Shown piece after piece: positions 17,162 to 26,321 of a stretch of DNA of 60,361 nucleotides. Both the position numbers and the translations under genes were made by a program. This DNA is from CAZIOH01 sp964540815. GTDB taxonomy: Bacteria > Myxococcota_A > Polyangia > Fen-1088. The stretch covers positions 1-60,361 of the forward strand of contig CAZIOH010000037.1 of NCBI GenBank assembly GCA_964540815.1, read 5' to 3'. The first letter of the stretch is position 1. Every line of letters begins with the position of its first letter. Under the pieces are notes generated by a model. The model had not been told where the DNA came from. It searched no databases and worked only from the letters and a program-made list of their open reading frames with translations.

Positions 17162-18246
17162 TGGACCCCCCTCGCGGACGGCAGCGCCAGCTGCGCGCGT
17201 CGCAGGCGCTCGAAGCCCGCGCGCGGGCTGGCGGCCTGGTGGCCGAGCTGCCCAGCCGTTCGGCGGCCATCGAGGGACACGTTGCGCGCCAGCAAGAGCT
17301 CGCGGCGACGCAGGCCGGCCACGGCAGGGGTCACGAGGCCGCGGTCGTACCCAAACACCGCGGCGAAGGTCCCGAACCACTCGTAGCGGCTGACCGCGGC
17401 CGGGCCGACCGCGTGCAGGATCCCGCTCGCGTCGGCCGCCAGCGCCAGATCGAGGAACGCCGCCAGATCGTCGGCGGAGGTGGGGGAGCTGACCACGTCT
17501 TGAAAGGCGTCCACCCTGCGCCCGGCGCCGAGCTCGCCGCCGAGCCAGCCGAGCAGGGGAGAATCCGCGCCGTAGACGCCGCCGGTACGGCACACCAGGG
17601 CCCGCCCGTCGCTGGCGAGCGTGAGGTCCTCGCCGGCGAGCTTGGTGCGCCCGTAGACCGTGGTCGGCCGGGGCGCGCTCTGCTCGTCGTATCCCCCGGT
17701 CTCGCCGTCGAAAACCAGATCGGTGGACAGGTAGACCAGCTTGGCGCCCACCCGCCGGCAGGCGCGGGCCATGTTGCGGGTCCCGTCGATGTTGACGGCC
17801 TCGGCCTCGGCCGGGTGCTCCTCGCAGAAGCGGACGTTCTTGTTGCCGCCGAGGTGCAGGACCGCGTCGGGGGCCATGGCCTCGATCCAGCGCGAGGTGG
17901 CGTGCGGGTCACGCAGATCGAAGCAGGCGGGCTCGGTCACCGGACCGAGATCTTCGATGAGCGGCGCACGCAGGCCCCCCGCGGCGCCCACCAGGGCGTG
18001 CGAGCGAAATGCCCGCGTCAAATTGCGCCCGAGGAACCCGCTGGCACCGGTCACCACGAGGCGGCCGGCGTAGCGGGGCTGGTCCTGGAGCCGATCTCGA
18101 GGCCGATCGTGAAGCCGGTCTTCGAGCCGGTCTTGAAGCCGATCTTGGAACCGATCTTGGAGCTCCCCGTCGGCCTCGGCTGCGGGCCGCGGCTGCGGTC
18201 GCCGCGGGTCGGCCTCGAGGGTCCGGTGCGGCGCGGTCCCGCTCAC
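17158..18246 (-). CDS. RmlD/CapF-like NAD(P)-dependent sugar-nucleotide reductase
   Basis: The 362-residue product contains an extended short-chain dehydrogenase fold. The dinucleotide motif VVTGASGFLGRN is at about residue 63, YLSTDLVFDG follows, and the catalytic YGRTK is near residue 199. These fit RmlD-type dTDP-4-dehydrorhamnose reductases and the reductase half of CapF. The first 60 residues are unusual: a low-complexity region of the four-residue period DRLQ/DRLE, encoded by seven 12-bp tandem units. The gene heads a minus-strand operon in which every junction but one is a 4-nt overlap. Substrate identity is not determined. Confidence 0.83.
   Translation of the reverse strand: MSGTAPHRTLEADPRRPQPRPAAEADGELQDRFQDRLQDRLEDRLHDRPRDRLQDQPRYAGRLVVTGASGFLGRNLTRAFRSHALVGAAGGLRAPLIEDLGPVTEPACFDLRDPHATSRWIEAMAPDAVLHLGGNKNVRFCEEHPAEAEAVNIDGTRNMARACRRVGAKLVYLSTDLVFDGETGGYDEQSAPRPTTVYGRTKLAGEDLTLASDGRALVCRTGGVYGADSPLLGWLGGELGAGRRVDAFQDVVSSPTSADDLAAFLDLALAADASGILHAVGPAAVSRYEWFGTFAAVFGYDRGLVTPAVAGLRRRELLLARNVSLDGRRTAGQLGHQAASPRAGFERLRRAQLALPSARGVQ
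18079..18162. repeat. 12-bp tandem repeat, seven units, inside the reductase gene
   Basis: Seven diverged copies of a 12-bp unit (for example CCGATCTTGGAG, CCGGTCTTGAAG, CCGATCGTGAAG) follow in exact register. On the minus strand they encode the repeating tetrapeptide D-R-L-Q/E/H near the N-terminus of the RmlD-like protein. The unit length preserves the reading frame. Confidence 0.9.
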
Positions 18247-18318
18247 GCCGCCGCCTCCGCCCGGCCCTCACGGCCGCGCCCGTGCGCCTGGTCGAACCTG
18301 TCGTCGCCGCAACCCATG

Positions 18319-18335
18319 GTTGTCTCGCAGACAAC
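18319..18335. promoter_or_regulatory. Palindrome GTTGTCT-CGC-AGACAAC in divergent spacer
   Basis: A perfect 7-bp inverted repeat with a 3-bp centre lies in the 250-bp spacer between the minus-strand glycan operon (start 18246) and the plus-strand oxidase gene (start 18497). It could be an operator for either direction. No other strong signal was recognised in this spacer. Confidence 0.4.
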
Positions 18336-18496
18336 ATCGGCCAGACCCCCGAAAAATTGACCCCACCGGACGGACAGGAGACGGAAGGCCCGTCCCGGCG
18401 CGCCCAGGGCCGCGCCGAAAGGGAATATCCGCATCCTCCTGGCGTTCCAGTGCACGGACGGAATGCCTTGGGGACTCAAACCGCGAGCAGGAACCA

Positions 18497-21271
18497 ATGA
18501 CAAAGACGTGCATGCAGATGGGCGGGAATCGGGGCGGGACCGGCGGGTGGATGATGGCGGCCGCCCTGGCCGCGGGGGCGATCGGGCTCGGCTGTTCCTC
18601 GCCGAAGGAAGCCAAAGTTCGGGCGGTGGGCTCGGACATCGCGACCGTCGCGGCGGCCGCCTGCGGCGAGCCGGACGCCTCGATCGGACCCGACGGCCCG
18701 CCCGGGGGGCAGGCCGACGCAGGGGTGGCGGGCGCGCCTGCGATCGCAACGGTGCAGGACTTCGGCGAGTTCCTCGGCAGCGCCTGCCCGGGGGACAGCC
18801 AGCTCGAGACGCCCTTCGCCTGCAGCCGGGGGACCAACGATCCTGCCTTCCAGAGCATGCTCGCGCTGCGGGGGGTGGGGCCGGATCCCGCCCGGTTCCT
18901 GCGGCTGGCCTCGGTCACGCCGATCGGGGACTACGACAACAACACCATCGCCTTTCCCGCCCCGGCGCCGGGCGTGTTTCCGGTGATCGTGGCCGACTTC
19001 GATTTTCGACTGGCGCCGGTGCAGGACCGGGGGCGCGCGGACGGGATGGGATTCGCGCTGCTCAACACCGCCAACTACCCGAACGGCGCGGTGCCCCCCA
19101 CGGCCATCGCCGAGGAGCCGTCGTTCGCCGGCTCGATCGGGCTCGGCTTCGACCTCTACAAGAACGACGCCGACATCGGCAACGTCAACATCACGCCGAC
19201 CTTCAGTGACAGCGTGTCGATTCACTACGACGGACAGGTGATCGGACAGGTCGATCTCGAGAAGATCACCGACATCGGCAATGGCCAGTGGCACCACGCG
19301 CGGGTGGTGCTGAAGCAGAGCGGGGCCGGGACCTTCCTCAGCCTGGTGCTGACCCCGCCTTGCGGGGATCCCTTCACGGTGATCGACGGGCAGAAGATCC
19401 CGGGCGCCGCACCCTTCGCGGCCCGCGCCTGGTTCGGGGCCCGCTCGAGCGGAGAGGCCGCCAACCAGGACATCGCCAACGTGCGCGTGAACTTCCTGCA
19501 GGCCGGGACGAGCTGGATCTCGTTTGGCGCCCGGACCTATCTGGCCGAGGAGCCCCAGGGCCAGGTCGCGCTCACCCTCACGCGCGACGGGGACACCACC
19601 GGGCAGGCCACGGTCACCTACGCCACCCAGGATCTCACGGCCAACGCGGGCGCGGACTACCAGGCGGCGAGCGGGACCGTCACCTTCGCGCCGGGGGAGA
19701 CCCAGAAGACCATCTCGATCGATCTCATCGACGACGATCAGGACGAGACCATCATGACGAGACCCCCCGGGCGCAACGAGCTCGCCCCGGACGTCTCGGA
19801 GTCCTTCCAGGTCACGCTGACCTCGGCGAGCGCCGGGGCGCAGCTGGCGGGGCCCGCCCTGTCGCGGGTGGTGATCTTCGACGACGAGGGCAGCCGGCTG
19901 CATGGCCACTGGGGCCGGCAGTGGTGCTGGGGGATCATCCCCATGCACGCGCACCTGCTGCCGACCACCGGGAACCTGCTGTACTGGGACCGGCTGGGCA
20001 ACGTGGCCGAGTGGAGCCCGACCACCGGGATCGCCATGCCCGTCGAGGGCCCCGGCTACGATCTGTTCTGCGCCGGCCACGCCCTGCTGGCGGATGGCAC
20101 CTTGCTGGCATCGGGGGGCCACGACGATCCCCTGGGCGCCGGCAACGGCCACGACGGGGTCGGGGTGAACAACCTCAGCGTCTTCGATCCCTCGCACGAC
20201 CACCCCTGGCACGCGCTGCCCGCCATGAGCGGCTCCCGCTGGTATCCCACGGTGACCCTGCTGTCGAATGGCAAGGCCTTGATCATCTCGGGGAGCCTCG
20301 ACACGAACTACGATCACAACCTTCTGCCAGAGGTCTACGATCCCGGGCACAACGCCCTGCAGGAGCTGACGGGGGCCACCGACGCCGCGCCGCACGGGGT
20401 GCAGCTCTACCCGTTCATGTTCGCGCTGCCCGGGGGGCAGGTCGCGAAGGTCGGCCCGGATGCCGACGGCTGGTTGCTCGACACCCACGGCGTCGGCGCC
20501 TGGACGCGCGAGCCGACGTCCCCAGACGGGCTGCTTCGCGACTACGGGTCCTCGGTGCTGATCAACCGCAAGGCCATGGTCTTCGGGGGTGGGGGCGCCG
20601 ACCCCAACGGGGTGGCGCCGACCAACCTGGTCTCCGCGGTGGATCTCGACACCACGCCGTGGACCTGGAGCGAGAGCCCACCCATGCTGATCGGTCGCCG
20701 GCAAGAGAACTCGACGATTCTCCCGGATGGTCGGGTGGTGATCACCGGGGGCAGCTCGGGCCCCGGGTTCAGCAACATGACGGGCTCCGCCACGCCCGCG
20801 GAGGTCTTCGACGGCCAGGCCTGGACCATGCTGCCCGCGGCCAACGTCATGCGCATCTACCACTCGTCGGCGCTGCTGTTGCCCGATGGGCGGGTGATCT
20901 CGGGAGGCGGCGGCGAGGGCGCGGGCCTCACCTACTTCCAGAGCAACGCCGAGGTCTACTATCCCGACTACTGGTTCAAGGCCCGCCCGGACCTGCAGGG
21001 AGCTCCCACGGAGATCGGCTACGATCACCCGTTCAACCTCGGGAGCGGCTCCACCATCGCCCGCGTGACGGCCATCCGGGTCCCGTCGGTCACCCACGCC
21101 TTCAACCAGAACCAGCGCTTCATCGAGCTGCCGTTCACCCGCAACGCGGATGGCAGCGTGAGCGTGACGGTGGCGGGCGACGGGTGGGTCCCGCCTGGGC
21201 ACTACATGCTGTTCGTGCTCGACGAGAACGACGTTCCGTCGCAGGGCGCCGTCGTGCACATCCACCCGTGA
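18497..21271 (+). CDS. Secreted galactose-oxidase-like copper radical oxidase with Calx-beta domain
   Basis: The 924-residue protein starts at ATG 18497. It has a lipoprotein-type signal (hydrophobic helix then IGLGC), a lectin-like beta-sandwich (about 115-345), a Calx-beta-like domain (about 350-460) and a seven-bladed kelch propeller with a C-terminal early-set domain. All galactose oxidase active-site residues have counterparts: C525 (LFCAGHA) and Y583 (SRWYPT) for the Cys-Tyr crosslink, Y788-H789 (RIYHSSALLLPDGRV) and H867 (VTHAFNQNQRF). Such enzymes oxidise primary alcohols or aldehydes to give hydrogen peroxide. The downstream CusBA-like genes, 6 bp away, fit copper handling. The 59 codons upstream of 18497 lack signal features and are excluded. 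Confidence 0.88.
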   Translation: MTKTCMQMGGNRGGTGGWMMAAALAAGAIGLGCSSPKEAKVRAVGSDIATVAAAACGEPDASIGPDGPPGGQADAGVAGAPAIATVQDFGEFLGSACPGDSQLETPFACSRGTNDPAFQSMLALRGVGPDPARFLRLASVTPIGDYDNNTIAFPAPAPGVFPVIVADFDFRLAPVQDRGRADGMGFALLNTANYPNGAVPPTAIAEEPSFAGSIGLGFDLYKNDADIGNVNITPTFSDSVSIHYDGQVIGQVDLEKITDIGNGQWHHARVVLKQSGAGTFLSLVLTPPCGDPFTVIDGQKIPGAAPFAARAWFGARSSGEAANQDIANVRVNFLQAGTSWISFGARTYLAEEPQGQVALTLTRDGDTTGQATVTYATQDLTANAGADYQAASGTVTFAPGETQKTISIDLIDDDQDETIMTRPPGRNELAPDVSESFQVTLTSASAGAQLAGPALSRVVIFDDEGSRLHGHWGRQWCWGIIPMHAHLLPTTGNLLYWDRLGNVAEWSPTTGIAMPVEGPGYDLFCAGHALLADGTLLASGGHDDPLGAGNGHDGVGVNNLSVFDPSHDHPWHALPAMSGSRWYPTVTLLSNGKALIISGSLDTNYDHNLLPEVYDPGHNALQELTGATDAAPHGVQLYPFMFALPGGQVAKVGPDADGWLLDTHGVGAWTREPTSPDGLLRDYGSSVLINRKAMVFGGGGADPNGVAPTNLVSAVDLDTTPWTWSESPPMLIGRRQENSTILPDGRVVITGGSSGPGFSNMTGSATPAEVFDGQAWTMLPAANVMRIYHSSALLLPDGRVISGGGGEGAGLTYFQSNAEVYYPDYWFKARPDLQGAPTEIGYDHPFNLGSGSTIARVTAIRVPSVTHAFNQNQRFIELPFTRNADGSVSVTVAGDGWVPPGHYMLFVLDENDVPSQGAVVHIHP

Positions 21272-21277
21272 GCTGTC

Positions 21278-22237
21278 GTGGTCCTCGCCGCGCGTCTCGG
21301 GTTCCTGCTCCTCGCCGCCGCCGCGGTCGCGCTGGCCCTCGCGGTCGGCCACCGCGACGGCGGTGCCTCGGTCCACCCGCTCGTGGTCTATGCCTGCCCG
21401 ATGCACCCCGAGGTCGCGGCCGGCGAGCCGGGGCAGTGTCCCATTTGTGGCATGGCGCTCGAGAAGGTCGCGGCGGGCCGGCGGGGCGGGGACGACGAGC
21501 CGAGCGCGGCACCCCCCGGGGCGGGAGCGGAGGCCACTCAGCATGCGAAGGCCGGGCAGGGTGGGGACGACCAGTCGGGGCCGGGGGACCGCGGCGAGAT
21601 GCCCGCGACCCGGGGGCTGAGCCAGGCGGCGCGGTTTCTGACCTACGGCGCGACGCCCGTGCACCGGCGGAACCTCGGGGCCACGGCAGCCGAGTCTCCG
21701 GCGTGGCTCGAGGGGGGCGGTGACGTGAGCGCGCTGCTGTTCGAGGACGAGCTCGCGACCCTCGGACCGCACGAGCCCGCGACCTTCGTCGCGGCCAGGG
21801 CACCAGGCGTTGCCTTGCCGGCCCACCGCGCCTCCGAGGCGCCGCGGCGGTGGCATGGCGCCACCTGGCGCGTCCGCTTTCATCTCGATGGCCCAGCGCC
21901 GAGCCTGCGGGTGGGAGCGAGCGGGTGGCTCGCACGGTCGGTGTCGCGTGGCCCCGCGCCGCTGGTCGTGCTGTCGAGCGCGGTGTTGCAGGCCTCGAGC
22001 GGACCGTACGTGCTCGGGCTCGCCGCCGACGGACGCACGTTTCACCGGTTCCCGCTCGCGACCGGTAAGGTGGTGTCCGGCTACACCTCGGTGCTCTCGG
22101 GCGCGCGCGAGCGCGAGCTCGTGCTCGGGCTCAACACCTTCTCGCTCGACGCCGACGGGCGGCTGCAGGCCGAGCGGCGGGCCGCCGAGGCGGGCCCTCG
22201 GCCGCATGACGGGGCGACCATGACGGGGCGACCGTGA
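21278..22237 (+). CDS. CusB-like adaptor with N-terminal heavy-metal-binding domain
   Basis: The 319-residue protein begins at a GTG 6 bp after the oxidase stop. It has a signal-anchor helix (about 5-24). Next comes the heavy-metal-binding domain YACPMHPEVAAGEPGQCPICGMAL, with its Cys and Met ligands, as in CusB and CopB-type ATPases. Residues 70-110 are low complexity, and the remainder (LFEDELATLG ... GWLARSVSRGPAPLVVLSSAVLQASSGPYVLGL) matches the beta-barrel and membrane-proximal part of RND adaptors. It is shorter than usual and I see no clear alpha-hairpin. It directly precedes the RND pump gene and probably links it to an outer-membrane channel. Confidence 0.75.
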   Translation: MVLAARLGFLLLAAAAVALALAVGHRDGGASVHPLVVYACPMHPEVAAGEPGQCPICGMALEKVAAGRRGGDDEPSAAPPGAGAEATQHAKAGQGGDDQSGPGDRGEMPATRGLSQAARFLTYGATPVHRRNLGATAAESPAWLEGGGDVSALLFEDELATLGPHEPATFVAARAPGVALPAHRASEAPRRWHGATWRVRFHLDGPAPSLRVGASGWLARSVSRGPAPLVVLSSAVLQASSGPYVLGLAADGRTFHRFPLATGKVVSGYTSVLSGARERELVLGLNTFSLDADGRLQAERRAAEAGPRPHDGATMTGRP

Positions 22238-22247
22238 AGGAGCGGGC

Positions 22248-25200
22248 ATGAAGCGCGAGCATCATGGAGCGACCCTGATGGACCCGGTCGTCGCCTGGAG
22301 CGCGCGCCACCACCGGACCATCCTCCTGCTGGCGGGCTTTGCGGTCGTGGCGGGCGTGCTCGCATGGTGCCGACTCGATCGCGACGTGCTCCCGGATCTC
22401 TCGGATCCCCAGATTGTCCTGGTGGCCGAGTGGATGGGGCACCCGGCCTCCGAGGTCGCCACCTCTGTCGCTCGGCCGCTCACCGCCGCGCTCGAGAGCG
22501 TCCCGGGCGTCACCACCGTGCGCGCCTCGTCGATGGCGGGCATGGCGTACCTCGACGTGGTCTTCGCGTCGACCGCGCGGCTCGGCGCGGGGCGCGCGGC
22601 GATCCTCGAGCGGGCGGCCACGGTCGCGAATCGCCTGCCTCCCAACGTCCGGGTGCGGGTCGGCCCGAAGGCGTCGAGCACGGGGTGGGTCTACGAGTAC
22701 GTCCTCGTCGATCCCGCGCGACACGAGTCGCCGCTCGCGATGCGGCGGTTCCAGGAGGAGGTCCTGCGTCCGGCTCTGGCCTCCATCCCGGGGGTGGCGG
22801 AGATCGCCTCGCTCGGAGGTGGCGTCGAGCAGGTGGTCGTGCAGCCGCACTCGGCCGAGCTCCGCCGCCGACAGCTGGCCGTCAGCGACGTGGTGGCGAC
22901 GGTGCGCGCCGCGCTCGATGGACCCCACCGATCGACCTCGGTCGAGGCGCTGGCGGCCCGCCCCGTCGGCCCGGTGCCGGGCGGGCGGCCACCCACGCTG
23001 GGGGACGTGGCCACGGTCCAGGTCTCGAGCCATCCGGGGGATGGGTTCGCCGACCTCGGGGGTCTCTTCCAGTCGGTGGGTGGGATCGTGATCGCCGAAC
23101 GCGACGCCAACCTCTCGTCGCTGATCCACGAGGTCGAGCGCACGCTCGAGCGCAAGCGCGCCGAGTACCCAGGGCGCCTGCAGATCGTGGCCGTCCACGA
23201 TCGCCTGTCGCTGGTGGACCGCGTGGGTCGGACGCTGTGGCGTGCCCTCGCCGAGGAGATCGCGGTCGCCGTGCTGGTCATCTCGATCTTCCTCGTCGAT
23301 GGGGTGAGCGCGCTCGTGCCGCTCGTCACCCTTCCGGTGGTGCTGCTCCTCGCGTTCCTCGGCATGCGCCTCCTCGGTCTGCCGGCCACCCTCATGAGCC
23401 TCGGCGGGATGGGCATGGCCCTCGGCATGGCGGTCGACGCCGACGTGGTGGCGCTCGAAGCTTGCCACCGCAAGCGGGAGGCCCTCGGTCGCCAGATCTC
23501 GGGCATGCGGGTGCGCCGGGCCCTGGTGCACGCGGCCGGCGCGTTCACGCCCGCCATCCAGACCTCCCTGCTGATCGCGGCGCTGAGCTTCCTGCCGGTC
23601 CTGGCCTTTCCGGGCGAGACCGGTCGGCTGCTCCGGCCGCTCGCCCTCGGCAAGACCCTGGTGATCGTGGCGGCCGCGCTCGTCACCTTCACGCTGGCGC
23701 CGGCCCTGCGCGATCGCCTGCTGCGCAGCGGGGTCAGGCCCGAGCTCGACAACCGGCTGGTCCGTGAGCTCGTGCGCGCCTACCGCCCGGTGGTGCACTT
23801 CGCCCTCTCGCGGCCGCTGCTCACGCTCGCGACCGCCGGCCTGGCGGTGATCTCCTGCCTGCCGATCGCGTCGCGGCTCGGCGGGGAGTTCCTGCCGCGC
23901 ATCGACGAGGGCGATCTCCTGTTCATGCCGACCACCCTGGCCGGCATCCCCCCCGAGGAGGCCATGCGCGAGCTGCGGGCCATGGATCGGGCGCTCGCCT
24001 CGTTTCCGGAGGTGGCCACGGTCTTCGGAAAGGTCGGTCGCTCCGACAGCGCGACCGATCCGGCCCCCTATTCGATGGCGGAGACGATCATCCGCCTGCG
24101 ACCCCGGGGGCAGTGGCCGGCGATCGAGCGGCCGCGGTGGTACTCGGGTTGGGCGCCCGGCCCGCTGCGGATGGTGCTCGGCTGGCTCTGGCCGGAGCGA
24201 GGCCCGCTGACCGCTCCCGAGCTGGTGGAGAAGCTCGACGCCGCGGCGCGGTTGCCGGGCTGGACCCCGGGCTGGACGGCGCCCGTGCGGGCGCGCCTCG
24301 ACATGATGTCGACGGGGATCCGCACGGCGGTGGCCATCCGCATCGTCGCGCCGAGCGCGGAGAGCCTGGCGGCGATCGGCCCGCTCATCCGGGCGGAGAT
24401 CCTGCGGGTGCCGGGGACCCGCAGCGCGACGCTCGAGTCGCAGGGCGGGGAGAGCTGGCCGAGGTGGAAGGCCGATCCCGCGGCCCTCGAGCTGCACCAG
24501 GTGGACCCGGCGCTCGCCCGGTCCACGGCCGACCTGCTGCTGGCGGGTGGCCAGCTCGGGACGCTCGACCATGGGGGGCAGCGCCTGCGGGTCACCGTCG
24601 GTTTCGAGGGCAGCGACGCGATGCAGGTGCCGGCCGATCGCCTCCGGGAGGTGACGGTCCGGTCGCGCTCGGTCGACGGGGACGGCGGGGAGCCGGTCGC
24701 GCTCGCCCTGCTCGGAGAGGACGCGTACATCGACAGCCCAGCCATGGTTCGCTCCGAGCGCGGCGAGCTGGTCTCGTACATCCACGTCGACGTGGACGCA
24801 GATGGGGCTGGCGTCGAGAGCGGTGGCACCGATCTCGCGAGCTACGTCGCGCGCGCGCGCCGCCACCTCGACGACGCCGCCGCCCGGGGCAGCTTCGGGC
24901 CCACGCCTGCCGCCCGCGGCGTCCGCTGGGAGTTCGCCGGGCAGTACGAGCTGCTGGCGGCCGGTCGTCGGCGCCTCGGCGTCATCATTCCGGTGGTGGT
25001 CCTCTCGATGCTGGGGTTGTTGTTCCTGCAGTTTCGCAGCCTCACCGAGGCGCTGATCGTCATGCTCTCGGTGCCGTTCGCCCTGGTTGGGAGCGTCTGG
25101 ACGCTCTTCTGGCTCGGGTACCACCTGTCTCCGCCGGTGTGGGTCGGCCTGCTGTCCGTGCTGGGGCTCGCGATGCAGACGGGGGTGGTGATGGTGGTCT

Positions 25201-25556
25201 ACATCGACGAGGCGTTCTTTCGGCGGGTGCGGGCCGGGCAGCTCGCGACCCGGGCCGACATCGTGGCGGCCCACGCGGAGGGCACCATCCGCCGCCTGCG
25301 CCCGAAGCTCATGACCGTCGCGACCATGGCGGCGAGCCTGCTGCCCCTCCTGTGGGCCGAGGGCGCCGGCGCCGAGATCCTGCGGCGGGTGGCCGCCCCC
25401 ATGATCGGCGGGCTCGTCACGAGCGCGTTCCTCACCCTCGAGGTCCTCCCCGTCGTCTACACCATGTGGCGCCACCACCAGCTCCGCGAGGCCCAGCGGC
25501 GCGGGATCCCCATCGAGGACATCGTGGGCCGCGGCCCAGGCTGGGCCAGACGCTGA
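22248..25556 (+). CDS. CusA/CzcA-like heavy-metal RND efflux pump
   Basis: The 1102-residue protein has the RND layout of twelve membrane helices and two large periplasmic loops. Helix 4 carries GMALGMAVDADVVALEACHRK, the family segment with the proton-relay aspartate. Helices 10-12 include VGLLSVLGLAMQTGVVMVVYIDEAF and RLRPKLMTVATMAASLLPLLW, typical of the HME branch. Porter-domain signatures (WMGHPASEVATSVARPLTAALESVPGV, FLPRIDEGDLLFMPTT) fit CusA/CzcA. It exports metal ions by proton antiport. The adaptor lies immediately upstream (10-bp gap), but no dedicated TolC-type partner gene follows. Metal specificity cannot be read with confidence, though the neighbouring copper oxidase favours copper. 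Confidence 0.9.
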   Translation: MKREHHGATLMDPVVAWSARHHRTILLLAGFAVVAGVLAWCRLDRDVLPDLSDPQIVLVAEWMGHPASEVATSVARPLTAALESVPGVTTVRASSMAGMAYLDVVFASTARLGAGRAAILERAATVANRLPPNVRVRVGPKASSTGWVYEYVLVDPARHESPLAMRRFQEEVLRPALASIPGVAEIASLGGGVEQVVVQPHSAELRRRQLAVSDVVATVRAALDGPHRSTSVEALAARPVGPVPGGRPPTLGDVATVQVSSHPGDGFADLGGLFQSVGGIVIAERDANLSSLIHEVERTLERKRAEYPGRLQIVAVHDRLSLVDRVGRTLWRALAEEIAVAVLVISIFLVDGVSALVPLVTLPVVLLLAFLGMRLLGLPATLMSLGGMGMALGMAVDADVVALEACHRKREALGRQISGMRVRRALVHAAGAFTPAIQTSLLIAALSFLPVLAFPGETGRLLRPLALGKTLVIVAAALVTFTLAPALRDRLLRSGVRPELDNRLVRELVRAYRPVVHFALSRPLLTLATAGLAVISCLPIASRLGGEFLPRIDEGDLLFMPTTLAGIPPEEAMRELRAMDRALASFPEVATVFGKVGRSDSATDPAPYSMAETIIRLRPRGQWPAIERPRWYSGWAPGPLRMVLGWLWPERGPLTAPELVEKLDAAARLPGWTPGWTAPVRARLDMMSTGIRTAVAIRIVAPSAESLAAIGPLIRAEILRVPGTRSATLESQGGESWPRWKADPAALELHQVDPALARSTADLLLAGGQLGTLDHGGQRLRVTVGFEGSDAMQVPADRLREVTVRSRSVDGDGGEPVALALLGEDAYIDSPAMVRSERGELVSYIHVDVDADGAGVESGGTDLASYVARARRHLDDAAARGSFGPTPAARGVRWEFAGQYELLAAGRRRLGVIIPVVVLSMLGLLFLQFRSLTEALIVMLSVPFALVGSVWTLFWLGYHLSPPVWVGLLSVLGLAMQTGVVMVVYIDEAFFRRVRAGQLATRADIVAAHAEGTIRRLRPKLMTVATMAASLLPLLWAEGAGAEILRRVAAPMIGGLVTSAFLTLEVLPVVYTMWRHHQLREAQRRGIPIEDIVGRGPGWARR

Positions 25557-25636
25557 GATGGACCCTCCGATCGAGATTGGCCTTCCAACCTGACAATGTG
25601 CAACGGGCTGTCCGCGTACTCCGGGCACTCGCGAGG

Positions 25637-26023
25637 CTACAGCCGCGCGGCGACGAACCCCATCTTGCGCGCGGCCGACAGCAATCGAGCATCGTAAGAG
25701 GCAATCTCGACGTTCTGTTTCTGGGTCCGCAGGAAATCCGCCGATGCGAGGTGGAGGGCGTCCAGCGTTCGCACGGGAGCTGGGAAGGGCTCGGTCGCCC
25801 GCGCCAGAACCAGCGGCGACAGCTCGATCATCGCCAGGCGCGCCAGCAGCCCCCGGAGCGCATCGCCGTGACTGGCCCCGAGTCCCCTTGCATTGAGCCG
25901 GGTCCAGAGCTCGTACTCGATGAGACGACTCGAGACGAGGACCGCCGTCCACAGATGATCGGGCGGATGGCGATCCTCGGCGAGGAGGTGCGCGAGAGCG
26001 ACGGAGGTGTCGAGGTAGATCAT
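25637..26023 (-). CDS. VapC-type PIN-domain toxin
   Basis: The 128-residue product is a PIN domain. It starts MIYLDTSVALAHLL with the first catalytic aspartate, has an acidic residue in LIEYELWTRL, then TLDALHLASA and the terminal EIASYDARLL. VapC toxins are Mg-dependent RNases that cut tRNA or rRNA. The ATG at 26023 overlaps the antitoxin stop (ATGA), as usual for this family; the 35 extra codons upstream lie in the antitoxin gene and are excluded. It converges on the RND pump gene across 80 bp with no clear terminator. Confidence 0.88.
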   Translation of the reverse strand: MIYLDTSVALAHLLAEDRHPPDHLWTAVLVSSRLIEYELWTRLNARGLGASHGDALRGLLARLAMIELSPLVLARATEPFPAPVRTLDALHLASADFLRTQKQNVEIASYDARLLSAARKMGFVAARL

Positions 26024-26310
26024 CGATCGGATCGGTCGGCCGCCAGCTCCGCCAGGAGATCCTGCCCGCGTGCGACGGGCAGTCGGGGCGGCGGTCCATC
26101 CCCGCGAATCGCAGGAGCGGTCAGCCACCCACGGCGCACGGCCTCTGCCAGGAACGCATCGGTGACGGCGAGGGCACGGCCCTCTCGGGGCGGGATCAAC
26201 TCGGCGATGACCCTGTCTCGGTCGGTGACCAGCACCGTCTCGCCCGCCGCTGCAAAGCGCAGATACTCGCTCAGCTTGTTCTTGAGCACCTTGACTCCGA
26301 CGGAACGCAC
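26020..26310 (-). CDS. Phd/YefM-type antitoxin of the VapC toxin
   Basis: The 96-residue product begins with RSVGVKVLKNKLSEYLRFAAAG and continues VLVTDRDRVIAELIPP. This is the typical N-terminal DNA-binding and dimerisation domain of Phd/YefM and VapB antitoxins; the C-terminal part would wrap around the toxin. I prefer GTG 26310, which aligns with the family start; TTG 26319 is possible and adds three residues. Neither has a strong ribosome site. Two GTAGCTAC palindromes lie 12-29 bp upstream and may be the autoregulatory operator. The 4-nt overlap with the toxin indicates coupled translation. Confidence 0.85.
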   Translation of the reverse strand: MRSVGVKVLKNKLSEYLRFAAAGETVLVTDRDRVIAELIPPREGRALAVTDAFLAEAVRRGWLTAPAIRGDGPPPRLPVARGQDLLAELAADRSDR

Positions 26311-26321
26311 GGAGAACAATG

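Noticed and set aside
18476..22249. Open frame of 1257 codons on the minus strand opposite the oxidase gene
   Set aside because: Antisense to a gene with intact copper-site motifs; the composition is that of a GC-driven shadow frame with no recognisable domain.
22131..26099. Open frame of 1322 codons on the minus strand opposite the RND pump
   Set aside because: Antisense to a well-recognised RND pump; no family features in its translation.
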